Assembly (NCBI RefSeq): GCF_016587375.1
Contig: NZ_BNJG01000002.1
Location: forward strand, 1 to 64,000
Length of the DNA: 64,000 nt
Direction of reading: 5' to 3'
Origin: Ktedonobacter robiniae
GTDB taxonomy: Bacteria > Chloroflexota > Ktedonobacteria > Ktedonobacterales > Ktedonobacteraceae
Positions 44,736 through 53,037 of the stretch are shown in pieces. Under the pieces are notes generated by a model that worked only from the letters and a program-made list of their open reading frames with translations, had not been told where the DNA came from and did no database searches. Every line of letters begins with the position of its first letter. Within the stretch, counting starts at the first letter, position 1. The translations under genes and the position numbers were made by a program.

Positions 44736-46124
44736 TCAACTCAATGGAATAATCGAGCGGTACTTGCCACCGGGCGACTGCTGCGGTGGCTCCTCTGCAC
44801 GCTCAAGCGTGATATGACCAGCCTTGTACTCGGTGAGAACACGCGTTACCTCGGTTTGCACCTGCTGCCACACATGGTCAGGATCTGTACCTGCTGCGTA
44901 CCGCAGACGTACACGCAGGTTGGTAGGTGTGGTCTGCACGATCTGGAAGAGCGTGATTCCTGGCAAGCTATCAATTAGAGTGCCGAATACTAAGGGGGCG
45001 ATGCTCACTTGTTCGCCTCTTTCCGTGGGGAAGGTGAGCACATCTGCGACTCGACCCTGGACGCGGACTGCCGGAAATGGGCTGCCACATGGGCAGGGAT
45101 CGGGCCGTTGCAAGACGCTATCTCCCAGGTCATAGCGCAGAATTGGTTGCACTCGGTTGGCGAGATTAGAGATCAGTACCGTGTACGACTGCGTTCCCGG
45201 TGGGACAGGCCGATAGTCGGCATCCACGGGCTCAAACACAACCCAGTCGCTATTGACATGATACCACCCTTCCTTACAGGATACACTCAGAAAAGGGCAC
45301 TCTGTTGCGGCATAGGCGGTGCTGACCTTCGCTTGAAACGCTCTGGCTATCCGCTCAAATTCGCTTGCGGGTAGCATCTCTGCGCCCGCTTGCACCATAG
45401 CCGGGTGAATGTGCAAGCGGCCCGCCTCTTGCTCTCCAGTCAGCAATATGATCTGGCTCGCGTAGCCGAAGAGGATGGCGGGGCGAAACTGGTTGAGCTG
45501 CTCGACCAGTTCGGGCAGAGGGGTGCGCACCGAGAAGAGTTTGGCCCTTTTGCGGTACAGTGAGCTTTCCCGGGCCGTCCGGGTGCTCCCGGCGGAACCC
45601 ATAAAGTGTCCGCCAGTAGCAATCACCAGGGCCAGTCGTCCGTTGAGCGCGAGTATCTTGATGAGGTCGCGAGCCCCCAGCCCGGAGGTGTCTCGTGGAC
45701 TGACGGCGTATGATGCTGCCATGCTCCACTCGTCCTGGAGAAAGATCCCACGTCTCCCGCTGGTGCCTGAGGTGGTAGCCACCAGGTACTTGCCCAGGAA
45801 CTGCTCTCCAATCAGGTCAGGATTGTCCACGAACTCGCTCACCTGCTCGATGTTCACCTCTTGGTCAGTCACCCAGTCGTCGAAGTGGGGCATCAAGATC
45901 TTCTTGCTCGTGACAGGCAAGAGCACAGGGTTTTCGATCCGCTCCGGCAGATCCTGATAGAGCTTGCGATAGTAGGGGGAGTTGGCACGTGCGTAGATTA
46001 CTATCTCAGCCAGGCGCGTACGCTGCCGCTGCATGATCGCGTCCAAACCCTGCTTCTTGGCGCGACTGGCATCAAGGAGCAAAGGCAGGGTTTGGACGCG
46101 ATCTGGAGTATGAGCGTGTGACAT
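44736..46124 (-). CDS. Phenylacetate-CoA ligase-like adenylate-forming enzyme
   Basis: A 462-residue PaaK/coenzyme F390 synthetase-like protein. RLAEIVIYARANSPYYRKLY at the N-terminus and the AMP-binding P-loop ATTSGTSGRRGIFLQDEW are typical, followed by YAATECPFLSVSC and RYDLGDSVL. A C-terminal lid domain ends with TEYKAGHITLERAEEPPQ. Such enzymes join an aromatic or other carboxylate to CoA through an acyl-AMP. ATG 46124 has AAAGGAGG 9 bases upstream, inside the end of tetR; the two genes are one base apart and should be co-transcribed and co-regulated. Confidence 0.85.
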   Translation of the reverse strand: MSHAHTPDRVQTLPLLLDASRAKKQGLDAIMQRQRTRLAEIVIYARANSPYYRKLYQDLPERIENPVLLPVTSKKILMPHFDDWVTDQEVNIEQVSEFVDNPDLIGEQFLGKYLVATTSGTSGRRGIFLQDEWSMAASYAVSPRDTSGLGARDLIKILALNGRLALVIATGGHFMGSAGSTRTARESSLYRKRAKLFSVRTPLPELVEQLNQFRPAILFGYASQIILLTGEQEAGRLHIHPAMVQAGAEMLPASEFERIARAFQAKVSTAYAATECPFLSVSCKEGWYHVNSDWVVFEPVDADYRPVPPGTQSYTVLISNLANRVQPILRYDLGDSVLQRPDPCPCGSPFPAVRVQGRVADVLTFPTERGEQVSIAPLVFGTLIDSLPGITLFQIVQTTPTNLRVRLRYAAGTDPDHVWQQVQTEVTRVLTEYKAGHITLERAEEPPQQSPGGKYRSIIPLS

Positions 46125-46125
46125 C

Positions 46126-46836
46126 TTAAACAACCTCCTTTGTGTCTCTTGCTTGGACGTTCGAGAGCCTCATTTGCTCAATTCGTCCTTTCGTTTCTGC
46201 AACAACCTGGCGAATGACCTCCTTGCCCGCCTCGCTGTTGCCTCCATCTTCTGGCAACAGCCAACGATCCATCATGTCGGCAAGCGCTTCCATGACCACA
46301 GGAAAGGGGGGAAGCTGATCAGGTGATTTAAAGTCTGCTATCGTTAACTGTCCATACGAGAGCGTTTCGAGGAGGTGCGCTGTAACCTCTGGATCAAGGT
46401 CCTGGCGAGCCGCTCCTACCGCCTGGAGCGCTTTGATCAAATCGACGGTGGTCGAACCAGACTCCATCCAGGCAACCTGATTGTCTGGCTTGCGCAGATA
46501 ATTGCCAAGCACACGCCGATCCCGTCGCATGATGGAGGCCATCAGGGGACGGCTGCCCACGGCACGAAAGATTGCTCGGTAGAACCCTCCAATGGTGCCG
46601 CCGCGTGGGTCGGACTCGATGGCTTCCAACCAGATTTGGGAGTACTGCGTCCATTCCCAATACAGGAGGGCTTCAAAGAGTTCCTCCTTTCCTTTGAAAT
46701 AGAGGTAGACCGTCCCTCGACTGACGCCAGCTTCATCGGCGATATCGCTCATCGTGGTCTTGTCATATCCCTGACGGATAATAACGGCTGTTGCCGCACG
46801 GAGAATCTGAGTCTCTCGTTCATCATGGTCAGGCAT
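46126..46836 (-). CDS. TetR/AcrR-family repressor
   Basis: From ATG 46836 (AGGAAG upstream) the 236-residue protein opens with ETQILRAATAVIIRQG and the HTH KTTMSDIADEAGVSRGTVYLYFKGKEELFEALL. The C-terminal half is the ligand-binding domain. It is the first gene of an operon with the PaaK-like ligase, and a near-perfect palindrome lies 33-58 bases upstream of the start, so it probably controls its own operon in response to an acid or its CoA ester. Confidence 0.9.
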   Translation of the reverse strand: MPDHDERETQILRAATAVIIRQGYDKTTMSDIADEAGVSRGTVYLYFKGKEELFEALLYWEWTQYSQIWLEAIESDPRGGTIGGFYRAIFRAVGSRPLMASIMRRDRRVLGNYLRKPDNQVAWMESGSTTVDLIKALQAVGAARQDLDPEVTAHLLETLSYGQLTIADFKSPDQLPPFPVVMEALADMMDRWLLPEDGGNSEAGKEVIRQVVAETKGRIEQMRLSNVQARDTKEVV

Positions 46837-46869
46837 TGGCTTCTTCCTCTCGTCTTGCAATGAACACTT

Positions 46870-46894
46870 TGAACAATATATGATATTTTGTTCA
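46870..46894 (-). promoter_or_regulatory. Probable TetR operator upstream of the tetR-paaK operon
   Basis: The 25 bases run TGAACAATATAT, G, ATATTTTGTTCA. The arms are inverse except at one position. The AT-rich core could also contain the -10 box of the operon. A half-site-like TGAACA also starts at 46861. Confidence 0.7.
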
Positions 46895-46923
46895 GTATAA
46901 CCACAAGAGCGCTTCCGTGTCAA

Positions 46924-47175
46924 GGTGCATGATGGGGGATAAATTATGAGTTCCCAAGTACGCTCACCTCTAGCGCGTTTTTCCTGGTCGTCTGATGAGG
47001 CTTGTCTCGAAACCGGCCGTTTTTCGGCACAAACTGTTCAGTTTTTTCGGGGGAGCTGTGCATCACCTCCGCAAGCGTGAAATGGACGCTTGACGAATCT
47101 CAAAACTTATGTCAAAATCAAAATGTCAAAACTATCGATCTTAGATGAGTAAGTGACATTTACAGCAGAGATTCT
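46924..47175 (+). promoter_or_regulatory. Upstream region of resolvase with res-like subsites
   Basis: AAATGTCA (47121-47128) and TGACATTT (47154-47161) are exact inverse 8-mers about 40 bp apart overall. A further TATGTCAAAA lies at 47109. Paired TGTC/GACA ends at this spacing just upstream of a serine resolvase gene are the plan of res subsites. The gene's promoter is probably within them. Confidence 0.5.
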
Positions 47176-47748
47176 ATGAAGATTGGCTATATCCGGGTTT
47201 CCAAGCAAGAACAAAACGAGGCATTACAAAGGGATGCGTTGAAAGAAGCGGGATGTGAGAAGTATTTCAGCGATAAGATGACCGGATCAACCTTTGAACG
47301 CAAAGGCTTGGAGGATACCCTGGCGTTTATCAGGCCAGGAGACACCCTGGTGGTCTGGAAACTTGACCGTTTAGGCCGCTCCCTCCAAGACCTCATCGCA
47401 ACCCTCAACGGCCTTCAGGGACATGGGGTAGACTTTATCAGCCTCACCGAGAATATTGATACTACAACCCCAGGAGGAAAGCTGATTTTTCACCTGATGG
47501 GAGCGCTGGCTGAGTTTGAGCGCGATCTGATTCGAGAGCGAACGAATGCAGGATTAGCCGCAGCCCGTGCGAGGGGGCGCGTAGGAGGGAGACCCAGAAA
47601 ACTGACCTCCAATGGGAAAGTTGCCCTGGCCTTGCGTCTGTTTGCAGATCCAAACCATTCCATTGATGATATTTGTTCGACGCTTGGGATCTCCCGTTCG
47701 ACCTTATATCGATACGTCAGAGAGCAGAAGGCACAAACACCAGAATGA
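47176..47748 (+). CDS. Serine resolvase/invertase
   Basis: A 190-residue small serine recombinase. The nucleophile Ser is in KIGYIRVSKQEQNEALQRDAL, the Arg cluster in VVWKLDRLGRSLQDLIATL and helix E in MGALAEFERDLIRERTNAGL. The C-terminal HTH reads SIDDICSTLGISRSTLYRYV. The full length and motifs indicate an active enzyme. It is probably the resolvase of a Tn3-type or related element now replaced by IS66 debris downstream. Paired inverse 8-mers upstream may be its site. Confidence 0.9.
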   Translation: MKIGYIRVSKQEQNEALQRDALKEAGCEKYFSDKMTGSTFERKGLEDTLAFIRPGDTLVVWKLDRLGRSLQDLIATLNGLQGHGVDFISLTENIDTTTPGGKLIFHLMGALAEFERDLIRERTNAGLAAARARGRVGGRPRKLTSNGKVALALRLFADPNHSIDDICSTLGISRSTLYRYVREQKAQTPE

Positions 47749-47821
47749 AAGCGAGTAGATGGCCGATAGCCTTTCCTGCTTGCGCCTGCGTTAGTGGGGG
47801 GATTGAAGGCTCCTATCAGGC

Positions 47822-48598
47822 TTGCAACCCCTTAGCGGGGAAAAGTGTACGAAAAAATGTTATGACCCCAAAACAGGCTGGTGGGTTCATGTGTGCTCGA
47901 CGGATCGGCTCACGCTCTACGCCGCGCATCCAAGCCGAGGGCGCAAAGCGCTCGATGCCATTGGCATTGCTCCTGCATTCCGAGGCATCAGTGTTCATGA
48001 TGGTTTGAAGAGTTATCAGAGCTACGGCTTCACCCAGGCCTGGTGCAATGTGCATCACTTGCGCGAACTGACCTATGTTGAAGAAGAACTCAAGCAAGAG
48101 TGGGGGCACAAGATGAAAGAACTCCTCCTCTCGATGAAAGACGAGGTGGAGCGAGCCAACGTGTCGGGAAAGCAAGAAGTCGATCTCCTAGTGCTCGCAT
48201 GCCTCCTTCGGCATTACGATGAGATCCTCGCTGAAGGCTATCGGGCCAATCCTCCTCCCCCACCGCCGAAGAAATCTGAACAAGGGAAGCGAAAACCAGG
48301 GCGAGCCAAGCAATCCCCTGCGCGCAACCTCCTCGATCGACTCTCGCAAGGGAAATGGATGGTCCTCCGATTTCTCCACGACTTTGCGGTCCCTTTTGAC
48401 AACAATCAAGCCGAAAGAGATCTTCGCATGATCAAGGTCCAGCAAAAGGTGTCTGGGAGCTTCCGCACCGAAGAGGGCATTGCCATGTTTTGTCGCATCC
48501 GAAGTTACCTCTCGACATTACGAAAACAAGGCATTGCGCTGTTCCCTGCACTCGATCACGTTTTTTCAGGAACCCCTGTTCTTCCTGCATTCTCCTGA
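47822..48598 (+). pseudogene. IS66-family transposase, C-terminal two thirds
   Basis: Homology begins at about 47865 (KTGWWVHVCSTDRLTLYAAH) and runs through ALDAIGIAPAFRGISVHDG, WCNVHHLRELTYVEEE, a proline/lysine linker and the DDE end DNNQAERDLRMIKVQQKVSG to RSYLSTLRKQG. These are IS66 TnpC signatures. The N-terminal zinc-finger part and the first catalytic Asp region are missing, and no TnpA/TnpB helper genes are seen. The truncated gene begins 70-120 bases after the resolvase stop. Confidence 0.8.
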
Positions 48599-48690
48599 CC
48601 CTTCTCAATAGAGACGAATTTGGTAGATTGCAAGTTACTTGATCAGTGCTTCAAAAATGACATTCAATATTTTGTTCATACCTTGAAAGG

Positions 48691-49182
48691 TTACACATGC
48701 TCTTGGTGACCAAAATCGCTACTTGCGAGTCCTCCTGAATCGTACTCATGATACCCACCGGCATCATCTATATAGGCCCAGTACCAAAACTCGTAGCCTA
48801 GTGTATAAATTACGGCATAACCAGCTTCCACCCATTGGGAACCAGCGCTGTTGCCTATCCACAGAGAGTTGTTCATAATTGCCTGTGATGCATCAGCATG
48901 CAACTGAACAACGCTTATCGATGTAAACCCGCCACTGACAGAACCTTGCCATCTAGCAACACCATAGCAGTGATTACTTGAGACAGTACCGCAACTATAA
49001 GCTGGCATGAATTTGTTAGATACTGCGTTGGTGTGGGCAAACGCCTTTTGTGGCTGTGCCGCAACACTTACCATCATGAATGCCATCACGAAAGTGATAA
49101 TAAGTCTCCATTCATGAGCAGCGGAAAGAGAAATCCCCTTTTTGCGAGGCGCATCTTGCGCACGCGTCTCTTGTAAGCGCAT
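48691..49182 (-). CDS. Secreted hypothetical protein
   Basis: A 163-residue protein from ATG 49182 with GGAG 9 bases upstream. A basic N-terminus is followed by a hydrophobic segment (LIITFVMAFMMVSVAAQP) and a likely signal peptidase site near AFA-HT. The mature part is rich in Gly, Ser, Tyr and Trp (CYGVARWQGSVSGGFTSISV, YEFWYWAYIDDAGGYHEYDS), like small extracellular proteins I associate with Ktedonobacteria; no function is known. The C-terminus (SSDFGHQEHV) may be shortened by a frameshift. Confidence 0.65.
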   Translation of the reverse strand: MRLQETRAQDAPRKKGISLSAAHEWRLIITFVMAFMMVSVAAQPQKAFAHTNAVSNKFMPAYSCGTVSSNHCYGVARWQGSVSGGFTSISVVQLHADASQAIMNNSLWIGNSAGSQWVEAGYAVIYTLGYEFWYWAYIDDAGGYHEYDSGGLASSDFGHQEHV

Positions 49183-49503
49183 TAAATAAACTCCTTAACG
49201 CCTTTAGCTTCTTGCAAAAGCGCTTTACGTACAAGTCGTTTTTTCTCCTCTGCTGTGACTAAGCAAACTTTCAGTTTACTAGAAACGCAATAGGTTTAAG
49301 CCTGCTGGTGAGACAGGACTAGGATCTTGACGAAAATGTGCATTAGCAGAGGTAGGGCTAGGATCACTAAGCGGAGCCCTATTGGGACCCGATGGAGCCC
49401 GTATGGGCACAAGTGGGGACCTGGCAAGCGAGAAAATAGGCGCGGGACAAAAAGGTACCCGGACAGATGCTATCCGGGTACTAATGGGGCGAGAATGGAG
49501 ATG
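49183..49503. other. Intergenic, with one minus-strand terminator
   Basis: No gene. The segment holds the leader of the secreted-protein gene and, at 49446-49481, the terminator of the GIY-YIG gene. Confidence 0.5.
49446..49481 (-). terminator. Rho-independent terminator after the GIY-YIG gene
   Basis: On the minus strand GTACCCGGA, a 9-base loop, TCCGGGTAC and then CTTTTTG. The stem lies 23 bases past the stop at 49504 and has a proper T run. Confidence 0.85.
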
Positions 49504-50598
49504 TCAAGAATACCATTTGTGGATAAAGGCCTCGATAGAATGAGGACGAAAGAACTCAGCCTCAACGAGAGCTTCAAAGGGAGCTGCCAGGAAGTCAAGA
49601 GAAGCATAGTTCGACATGCGCGCAAGAATGTCCTGATCCCGTGCTTCTGTATTCAAGAGAGGCGCGCCTTGGCGAATATAGTGAAGGATATAGCGTGTTT
49701 CCCATTCAATGACGCGAGGCGATGGCTCAATATGCGCAACGGTTTCCACAAGAGGTTTCTTCCCAAGTTGAAGCAAGTCATACCACCAGTTCGATTTGTA
49801 GTAGGGAACAATCTCACCTTGTACCTCTCTTGGCTCGTAGGGATAACTATCTTTGAGGTGATCCTGCGTTCGTCGTTTCAGGTCATTCGTGCGGCCAACA
49901 TAGCGTATCTGCTGATCGCGAGGATCGCGATGAATATAAATGACCTGTCCATAGGGATACAACTGCTTGCAGCGCGACTGAATATAAAAGCGTTGCTTCC
50001 CGGCAGGCAAGGATTGAAAGGCTTCGAGGCAATCATCGCACACGACGCGAATGACAAAGCCAGCACGATCTACGCGGTAGCCTAAAAACTCAAAGCCCCG
50101 AGATCGAATCGGCTGCTCGCATAAGACGCAGGGAAGCAGGCGCTTATCTCGCATCGCTTGATGACACACACGACAGCGCTGAAAGGGAGTGATATTGGGT
50201 TCGCGCCAAAAATCTAGCGGGTCATACTGATTAAACATGAATTCTGTAATGGCATAGGTGTGTTTGCAATCCATGCAGATGCGCGTAGGTTCCTTTTCGA
50301 ACCAGTACGCAAGTTCTGCCTGGCGTCGTTCCTGTCGCTCTCGACGCTCTCGCTCAATCGCTTCTTGCAACTCACGTGGCGGACGCTCACGTAGTGGACG
50401 CTCGCGTTCAGCACGTTCGCGTTCCCTTTGTTCCCATTTCAGTCGTTCTGCTTCTCTTGACGCGCTCAGATTTCCCTTATGGCATTCCTTGCATAGCCTC
50501 ATGTGTCCATCACGCCCGTTTTTTGTACGGTAGAACTCATCGATATCTTTCTCTTTCGTACATTGCGCACACACCTTTTTCTCTTGAGCTTGCTCCAT
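49504..50598 (-). CDS. Zinc-ribbon cluster protein with a C-terminal GIY-YIG-like nuclease domain
   Basis: From ATG 50598 (GGAGG upstream) the 364-residue protein starts with a Cys4 ribbon (KVCAQCTKEKDIDEFYRT, LCKECHKG). A highly charged helix follows (RERAERERPLRERPPREL), then three more Cys pairs: CMDCKHTY, QRCRVCHQ and LPCVLCEQ, with VVCDDCLEAF. The C-terminal part reads QVIYIHRDPRDQQIRYVGRT and NDLKRRTQDHL, a GIY-YIG-type fold with VIYI and RYVG as its two strands and Arg at the active site. GIY-YIG nucleases include homing endonucleases and repair enzymes. The combination with many zinc ribbons is unusual; the role is inferred. Confidence 0.75.
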   Translation of the reverse strand: MEQAQEKKVCAQCTKEKDIDEFYRTKNGRDGHMRLCKECHKGNLSASREAERLKWEQRERERAERERPLRERPPRELQEAIERERRERQERRQAELAYWFEKEPTRICMDCKHTYAITEFMFNQYDPLDFWREPNITPFQRCRVCHQAMRDKRLLPCVLCEQPIRSRGFEFLGYRVDRAGFVIRVVCDDCLEAFQSLPAGKQRFYIQSRCKQLYPYGQVIYIHRDPRDQQIRYVGRTNDLKRRTQDHLKDSYPYEPREVQGEIVPYYKSNWWYDLLQLGKKPLVETVAHIEPSPRVIEWETRYILHYIRQGAPLLNTEARDQDILARMSNYASLDFLAAPFEALVEAEFFRPHSIEAFIHKWYS

Positions 50599-50651
50599 GG
50601 TGGCCTGCCTCCCGTTTTGCCCTTCATTCAAACACAACAATACGCAAGAGT

Positions 50652-50677
50652 CAAGAAAAGGGAGCGTTGTCGCTCCC
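50652..50677 (-). terminator. Rho-independent terminator
   Basis: Minus strand: GGGAGCG, ACAA, CGCTCCC, then TTTTCTT. It follows the coding-like remnant at 50686 and insulates the GIY-YIG gene start at 50598 from upstream transcription. Confidence 0.85.
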
Positions 50678-50685
50678 TTCCCCGT

Positions 50686-50945
50686 TACTCGATACCTGCG
50701 CGTCGGCGCTCGATCCGCAGCGCCTCTTCGCCAATGGGGAGTGTCGCATCCTCCTGTTTCTTTTCCCCATTAGGGCCTATTAGGCCATACCTGGCTGCAA
50801 GAACCCCAGCAGTGCCATGCCAGGCCAACCAAGACTGGATGGCGCTACAGGTGTAACCACACCTTTGAGCATACAGCCATCTGGCTGAGGCGTCAGGGTC
50901 TGAATGTCGAAAATCACCTGGCGCAGTTGAGAGCGCTAGGGATCA
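50686..50945 (-). pseudogene. Gene remnant ending at a GGCCTAATAGGCC palindrome
   Basis: Two minus-strand frames look coding. One (50782-50933) reads RQVIFDIQTLTPQPDGCMLK and VAPSSLGWPGMALLGFLQPG, with its stop inside GGCCTAATAGGCC. The other ends at 50686 with EDATLPIGEEALRIERRRAG, followed by the terminator. Neither has a start. The palindrome (GGGCCTATTAGGCC at 50773-50786 on the plus strand) equals the outer end of the Tn3-type repeats, though the rest of the repeat is absent. Confidence 0.35.
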
Positions 50946-51177
50946 CCTGCGATTGTGGCATCCTCTCAATGCTCATTGACTGGCCCACACCCTAGCCAGT
51001 TTCTCTGCGCACATTTCATCATCATCATCTTCTCTTCCCTCTCCACTCCCACTGTTTTGTATTGCTTTGCTTCCAGCAAGAGCGCGACTCACATGACGAT
51101 CGGATCACGTTCCTGCTGTGTCTCAAGCGCACAACTACGACAGGCATGAGGGAAGGAAGAGGAGCAGCTTCAAGACG

Positions 51178-51217
51178 ACAAGCACACAGAGAAGACACGT
51201 CATCTCTGTGTGCTTGT
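51178..51217. repeat. 15-bp perfect stem
   Basis: ACAAGCACACAGAGA (51178-51192) pairs with TCTCTGTGTGCTTGT (51203-51217) around a 10-base loop; one more G:C pair extends the stem. No T run follows. Confidence 0.65.
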
Positions 51218-51230
51218 CATGGGAAAAAAT

Positions 51231-51279
51231 GCCTCCTCCCCGGCAATGACCACTGCTGAGGAGGAGGCTTTGTTGTGTT
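51231..51279 (+). terminator. Rho-independent terminator-like hairpin
   Basis: GCCTCCTCC (51231-51239) pairs with GGAGGAGGC (51260-51268), followed by TTTGTTGTGTT. It lies 18 bases before the start of the gene at 51297, a position suited to attenuation. Confidence 0.6.
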
Positions 51280-51296
51280 ACAAAAGGAGAGAGAGT

Positions 51297-51803
51297 ATGT
51301 CAGAACGACAGGCAAAACGCCAACGTCGTGCCGAGCGAAGAGCAGCAGCAAACCAGGAGGCGGCATCACCTCCTCCTCCCCTGGGTGCACCGCCGCTCAT
51401 CACTGAGCGTTTTTCAGTCGCCTCAAGCCATCTCGCCATCGCGCTCAGTGCCTCCGTTCCTCTTCGCGTGTTGGGGCTCTATGAACGGCAGGGTCCCAAT
51501 GAGAACGATTTGGGAGCGGCCCGTCAGGTAGGAACACTGCTTGCATCAAAGGGAGATGTCCTCCTCTTTGGAAGCCAGGTGAGAGGTGAAACTGCTGAGC
51601 TCTTCAATCAGGTTGCACAGGCTCTGGCGGTGCTCTCATTTGTACCAGGTGGCGTGACGTGCTTTGGCCAGCATTTTGATGCCCAGGCCATCCTCGCTGG
51701 CTTCTTTGGAGCGGAGGCTGCGAAACAGTATTGTCAGCGTGTAACGGGAACACTCCTTGCTGAACAGCAGGAGAAGACTCCTGACAACGAAGATGAGCAC
51801 TGA
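51297..51803 (+). CDS. Hypothetical protein
   Basis: 168 residues from ATG 51297 with AAAGGAG 7 bases upstream. The first 35 residues are basic and helical (RQAKRQRRAERRAAANQEAA), then a Pro-rich linker, then a compact domain (LITERFSVASSHLAIALSAS, DVLLFGSQVRGETAELFNQV, GGVTCFGQHFDAQAILAGFF). I recognise no family. Strong hairpins stand on both sides, so it is an independent unit. The basic start could bind nucleic acid; this is a guess. Confidence 0.6.
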   Translation: MSERQAKRQRRAERRAAANQEAASPPPPLGAPPLITERFSVASSHLAIALSASVPLRVLGLYERQGPNENDLGAARQVGTLLASKGDVLLFGSQVRGETAELFNQVAQALAVLSFVPGGVTCFGQHFDAQAILAGFFGAEAAKQYCQRVTGTLLAEQQEKTPDNEDEH

Positions 51804-51835
51804 GCCACCACTTCAAGAAAAGGCTTGAAAAGTGA

Positions 51836-51865
51836 AAGGCTACTCCTTCTAGAAGGAGTAGCCTT
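51836..51865. terminator. Perfect 15+15 palindromic hairpin
   Basis: AAGGCTACTCCTTCT and AGAAGGAGTAGCCTT are exact inverses without a loop base to spare. It lies 33 bases past the stop of the gene at 51297 and is followed by CTTGCTC. It would terminate that gene. Confidence 0.75.
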
Positions 51866-51942
51866 CTTGCTCTAGAAAGAAGAAGAGATGAGAGCACTTC
51901 TACAGAAAAAGAAATGCAGTCATTCCTAACAAGCAAGGAGAG

Positions 51943-51987
51943 ATTCCTCCAGATACTGTCTCTTGAGAAAACAGTATCTGGAGGAAT
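51943..51987. repeat. 17-bp perfect stem-loop
   Basis: ATTCCTCCAGATACTGT (51943-51959) pairs with 51971-51987 around an 11-base loop. It has no T run directly after it and no gene just before it, so it may be a structured RNA element rather than a terminator. Confidence 0.6.
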
Positions 51988-52477
51988 TCGCAGATGCCCT
52001 TCAAGTTATCCAATTTTTTTAGCATGCACTTCTATAAATAATCGTATTACCAAAATTTGGCAATTTCAGTTCTCCAAAGAATGGAAAACATATTGTTTTC
52101 ATTTACGATCTTCATCACCAATATATACTCAATTGCATACAAGCTGATAGCTTGCACGTGTTTGTGCTATGGCGAATGGACGCATCTCTAATGAGCTCAA
52201 TTCCCCTATCCATTCTATCCTGATAGGTCCATTTTATCCGCTACATCCGCCCTGTATGCTGTCAAATAAGCTGTCACGTTGCAGTGTATGATGGCGGTTG
52301 CAGAGCGGGATGAATAAACATCAACATTGCGCAGTAAAGAGTAAGGAAGTTTAGCAGTAACTCAAAAGCGAGTGGCCTGGACTCGCCAACAACAAAACAA
52401 AAAGGATCGAGGCCTGACCCACCAGGGAACGGCTTCCCCTTCCTCACTGGATATACTGAAAAAAGGAGGCAGGAATT
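51988..52477. other. No supported gene
   Basis: About 490 relatively AT-rich bases. Frames on both strands lack motifs. The last 20 bases hold AAAAAGGAGG, the ribosome binding site of the next gene. Confidence 0.45.
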
Positions 52478-52732
52478 ATGAGCCAAACACTACAATTTGC
52501 CAGGGAACTGTTCAGCGACGAGGGGCTCGTCTCTTTGAAAGAGTGGAATGGCCCCAACGGCGCGATGGGTATGTACCACGCCAAAGATGTGGGGTATATT
52601 TATCTCTTGGTGTACATACAGGCCCAACAACGCCATTGTACGCATCAGTACCCAGATACAGAGAAAACCCAGGCGCTTCATGATGCGGAGATCATCGCTG
52701 CATTTGCGGGCGCTCAAGAGATTGTCGCGTAA
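52478..52732 (+). CDS. Small hypothetical protein
   Basis: 84 residues from ATG 52478 with AAAGGAGG 7 bases upstream, an excellent start signal. SQTLQFARELFSDEGLVSLK, NGAMGMYHAKDVGYIYLLVY and LHDAEIIAAFAGAQEIVA suggest a small soluble alpha/beta protein. No family recognised. A perfect terminator follows 14 bases after the stop. Confidence 0.65.
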   Translation: MSQTLQFARELFSDEGLVSLKEWNGPNGAMGMYHAKDVGYIYLLVYIQAQQRHCTHQYPDTEKTQALHDAEIIAAFAGAQEIVA

Positions 52733-52746
52733 GACTTATCAGATGC

Positions 52747-52782
52747 AAGAAGGACTACCTGGTAACCAGATAGTCCTTCTTT
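52747..52782 (+). terminator. Rho-independent terminator
   Basis: AAGAAGGACTA, inner CTGG, TAA, CCAG and TAGTCCTTCTT, then TTAT. It closes the gene at 52478. Confidence 0.8.
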
Positions 52783-53037
52783 ATGAGCATGATAATTACT
52801 GGCACCTTCAAACAATATTCTCCTACACTCTCATTTTCATCGATACTGAAGTTGTCCCAATTTGGTGGAAGCTGAGAACAGAAGAGAAACTTCATACAGG
52901 AAAAGATAACTCTTGAAAAGAGAAGCGCATAGCCGCTCACTGTGAAACCACTCCCACTTGGAGGGTGAACAACGAGATAACAGAAAAGAGGATTCAACAG
53001 TATTGAAAATACGTAGCTTATAGGGTATAATGTGTTC
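52783..53037. other. Leader region of the second IS607 element
   Basis: About 250 bases without a gene. The left end of the IS607 element should be here; no inverted repeats are expected for this family. TATAAT-like TATAGGGTATAATG lies just before the tnpA start. Confidence 0.4.

Larger units (their letters stand above)
50946..51296 (+). other. Gene-free segment with two strong hairpins
   Basis: No protein gene. It contains the 51178-51217 stem and the 51231-51279 terminator. The order hairpin then terminator, with no open frame before it, would suit a small RNA gene or the attenuated leader of the gene at 51297. Confidence 0.4.
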
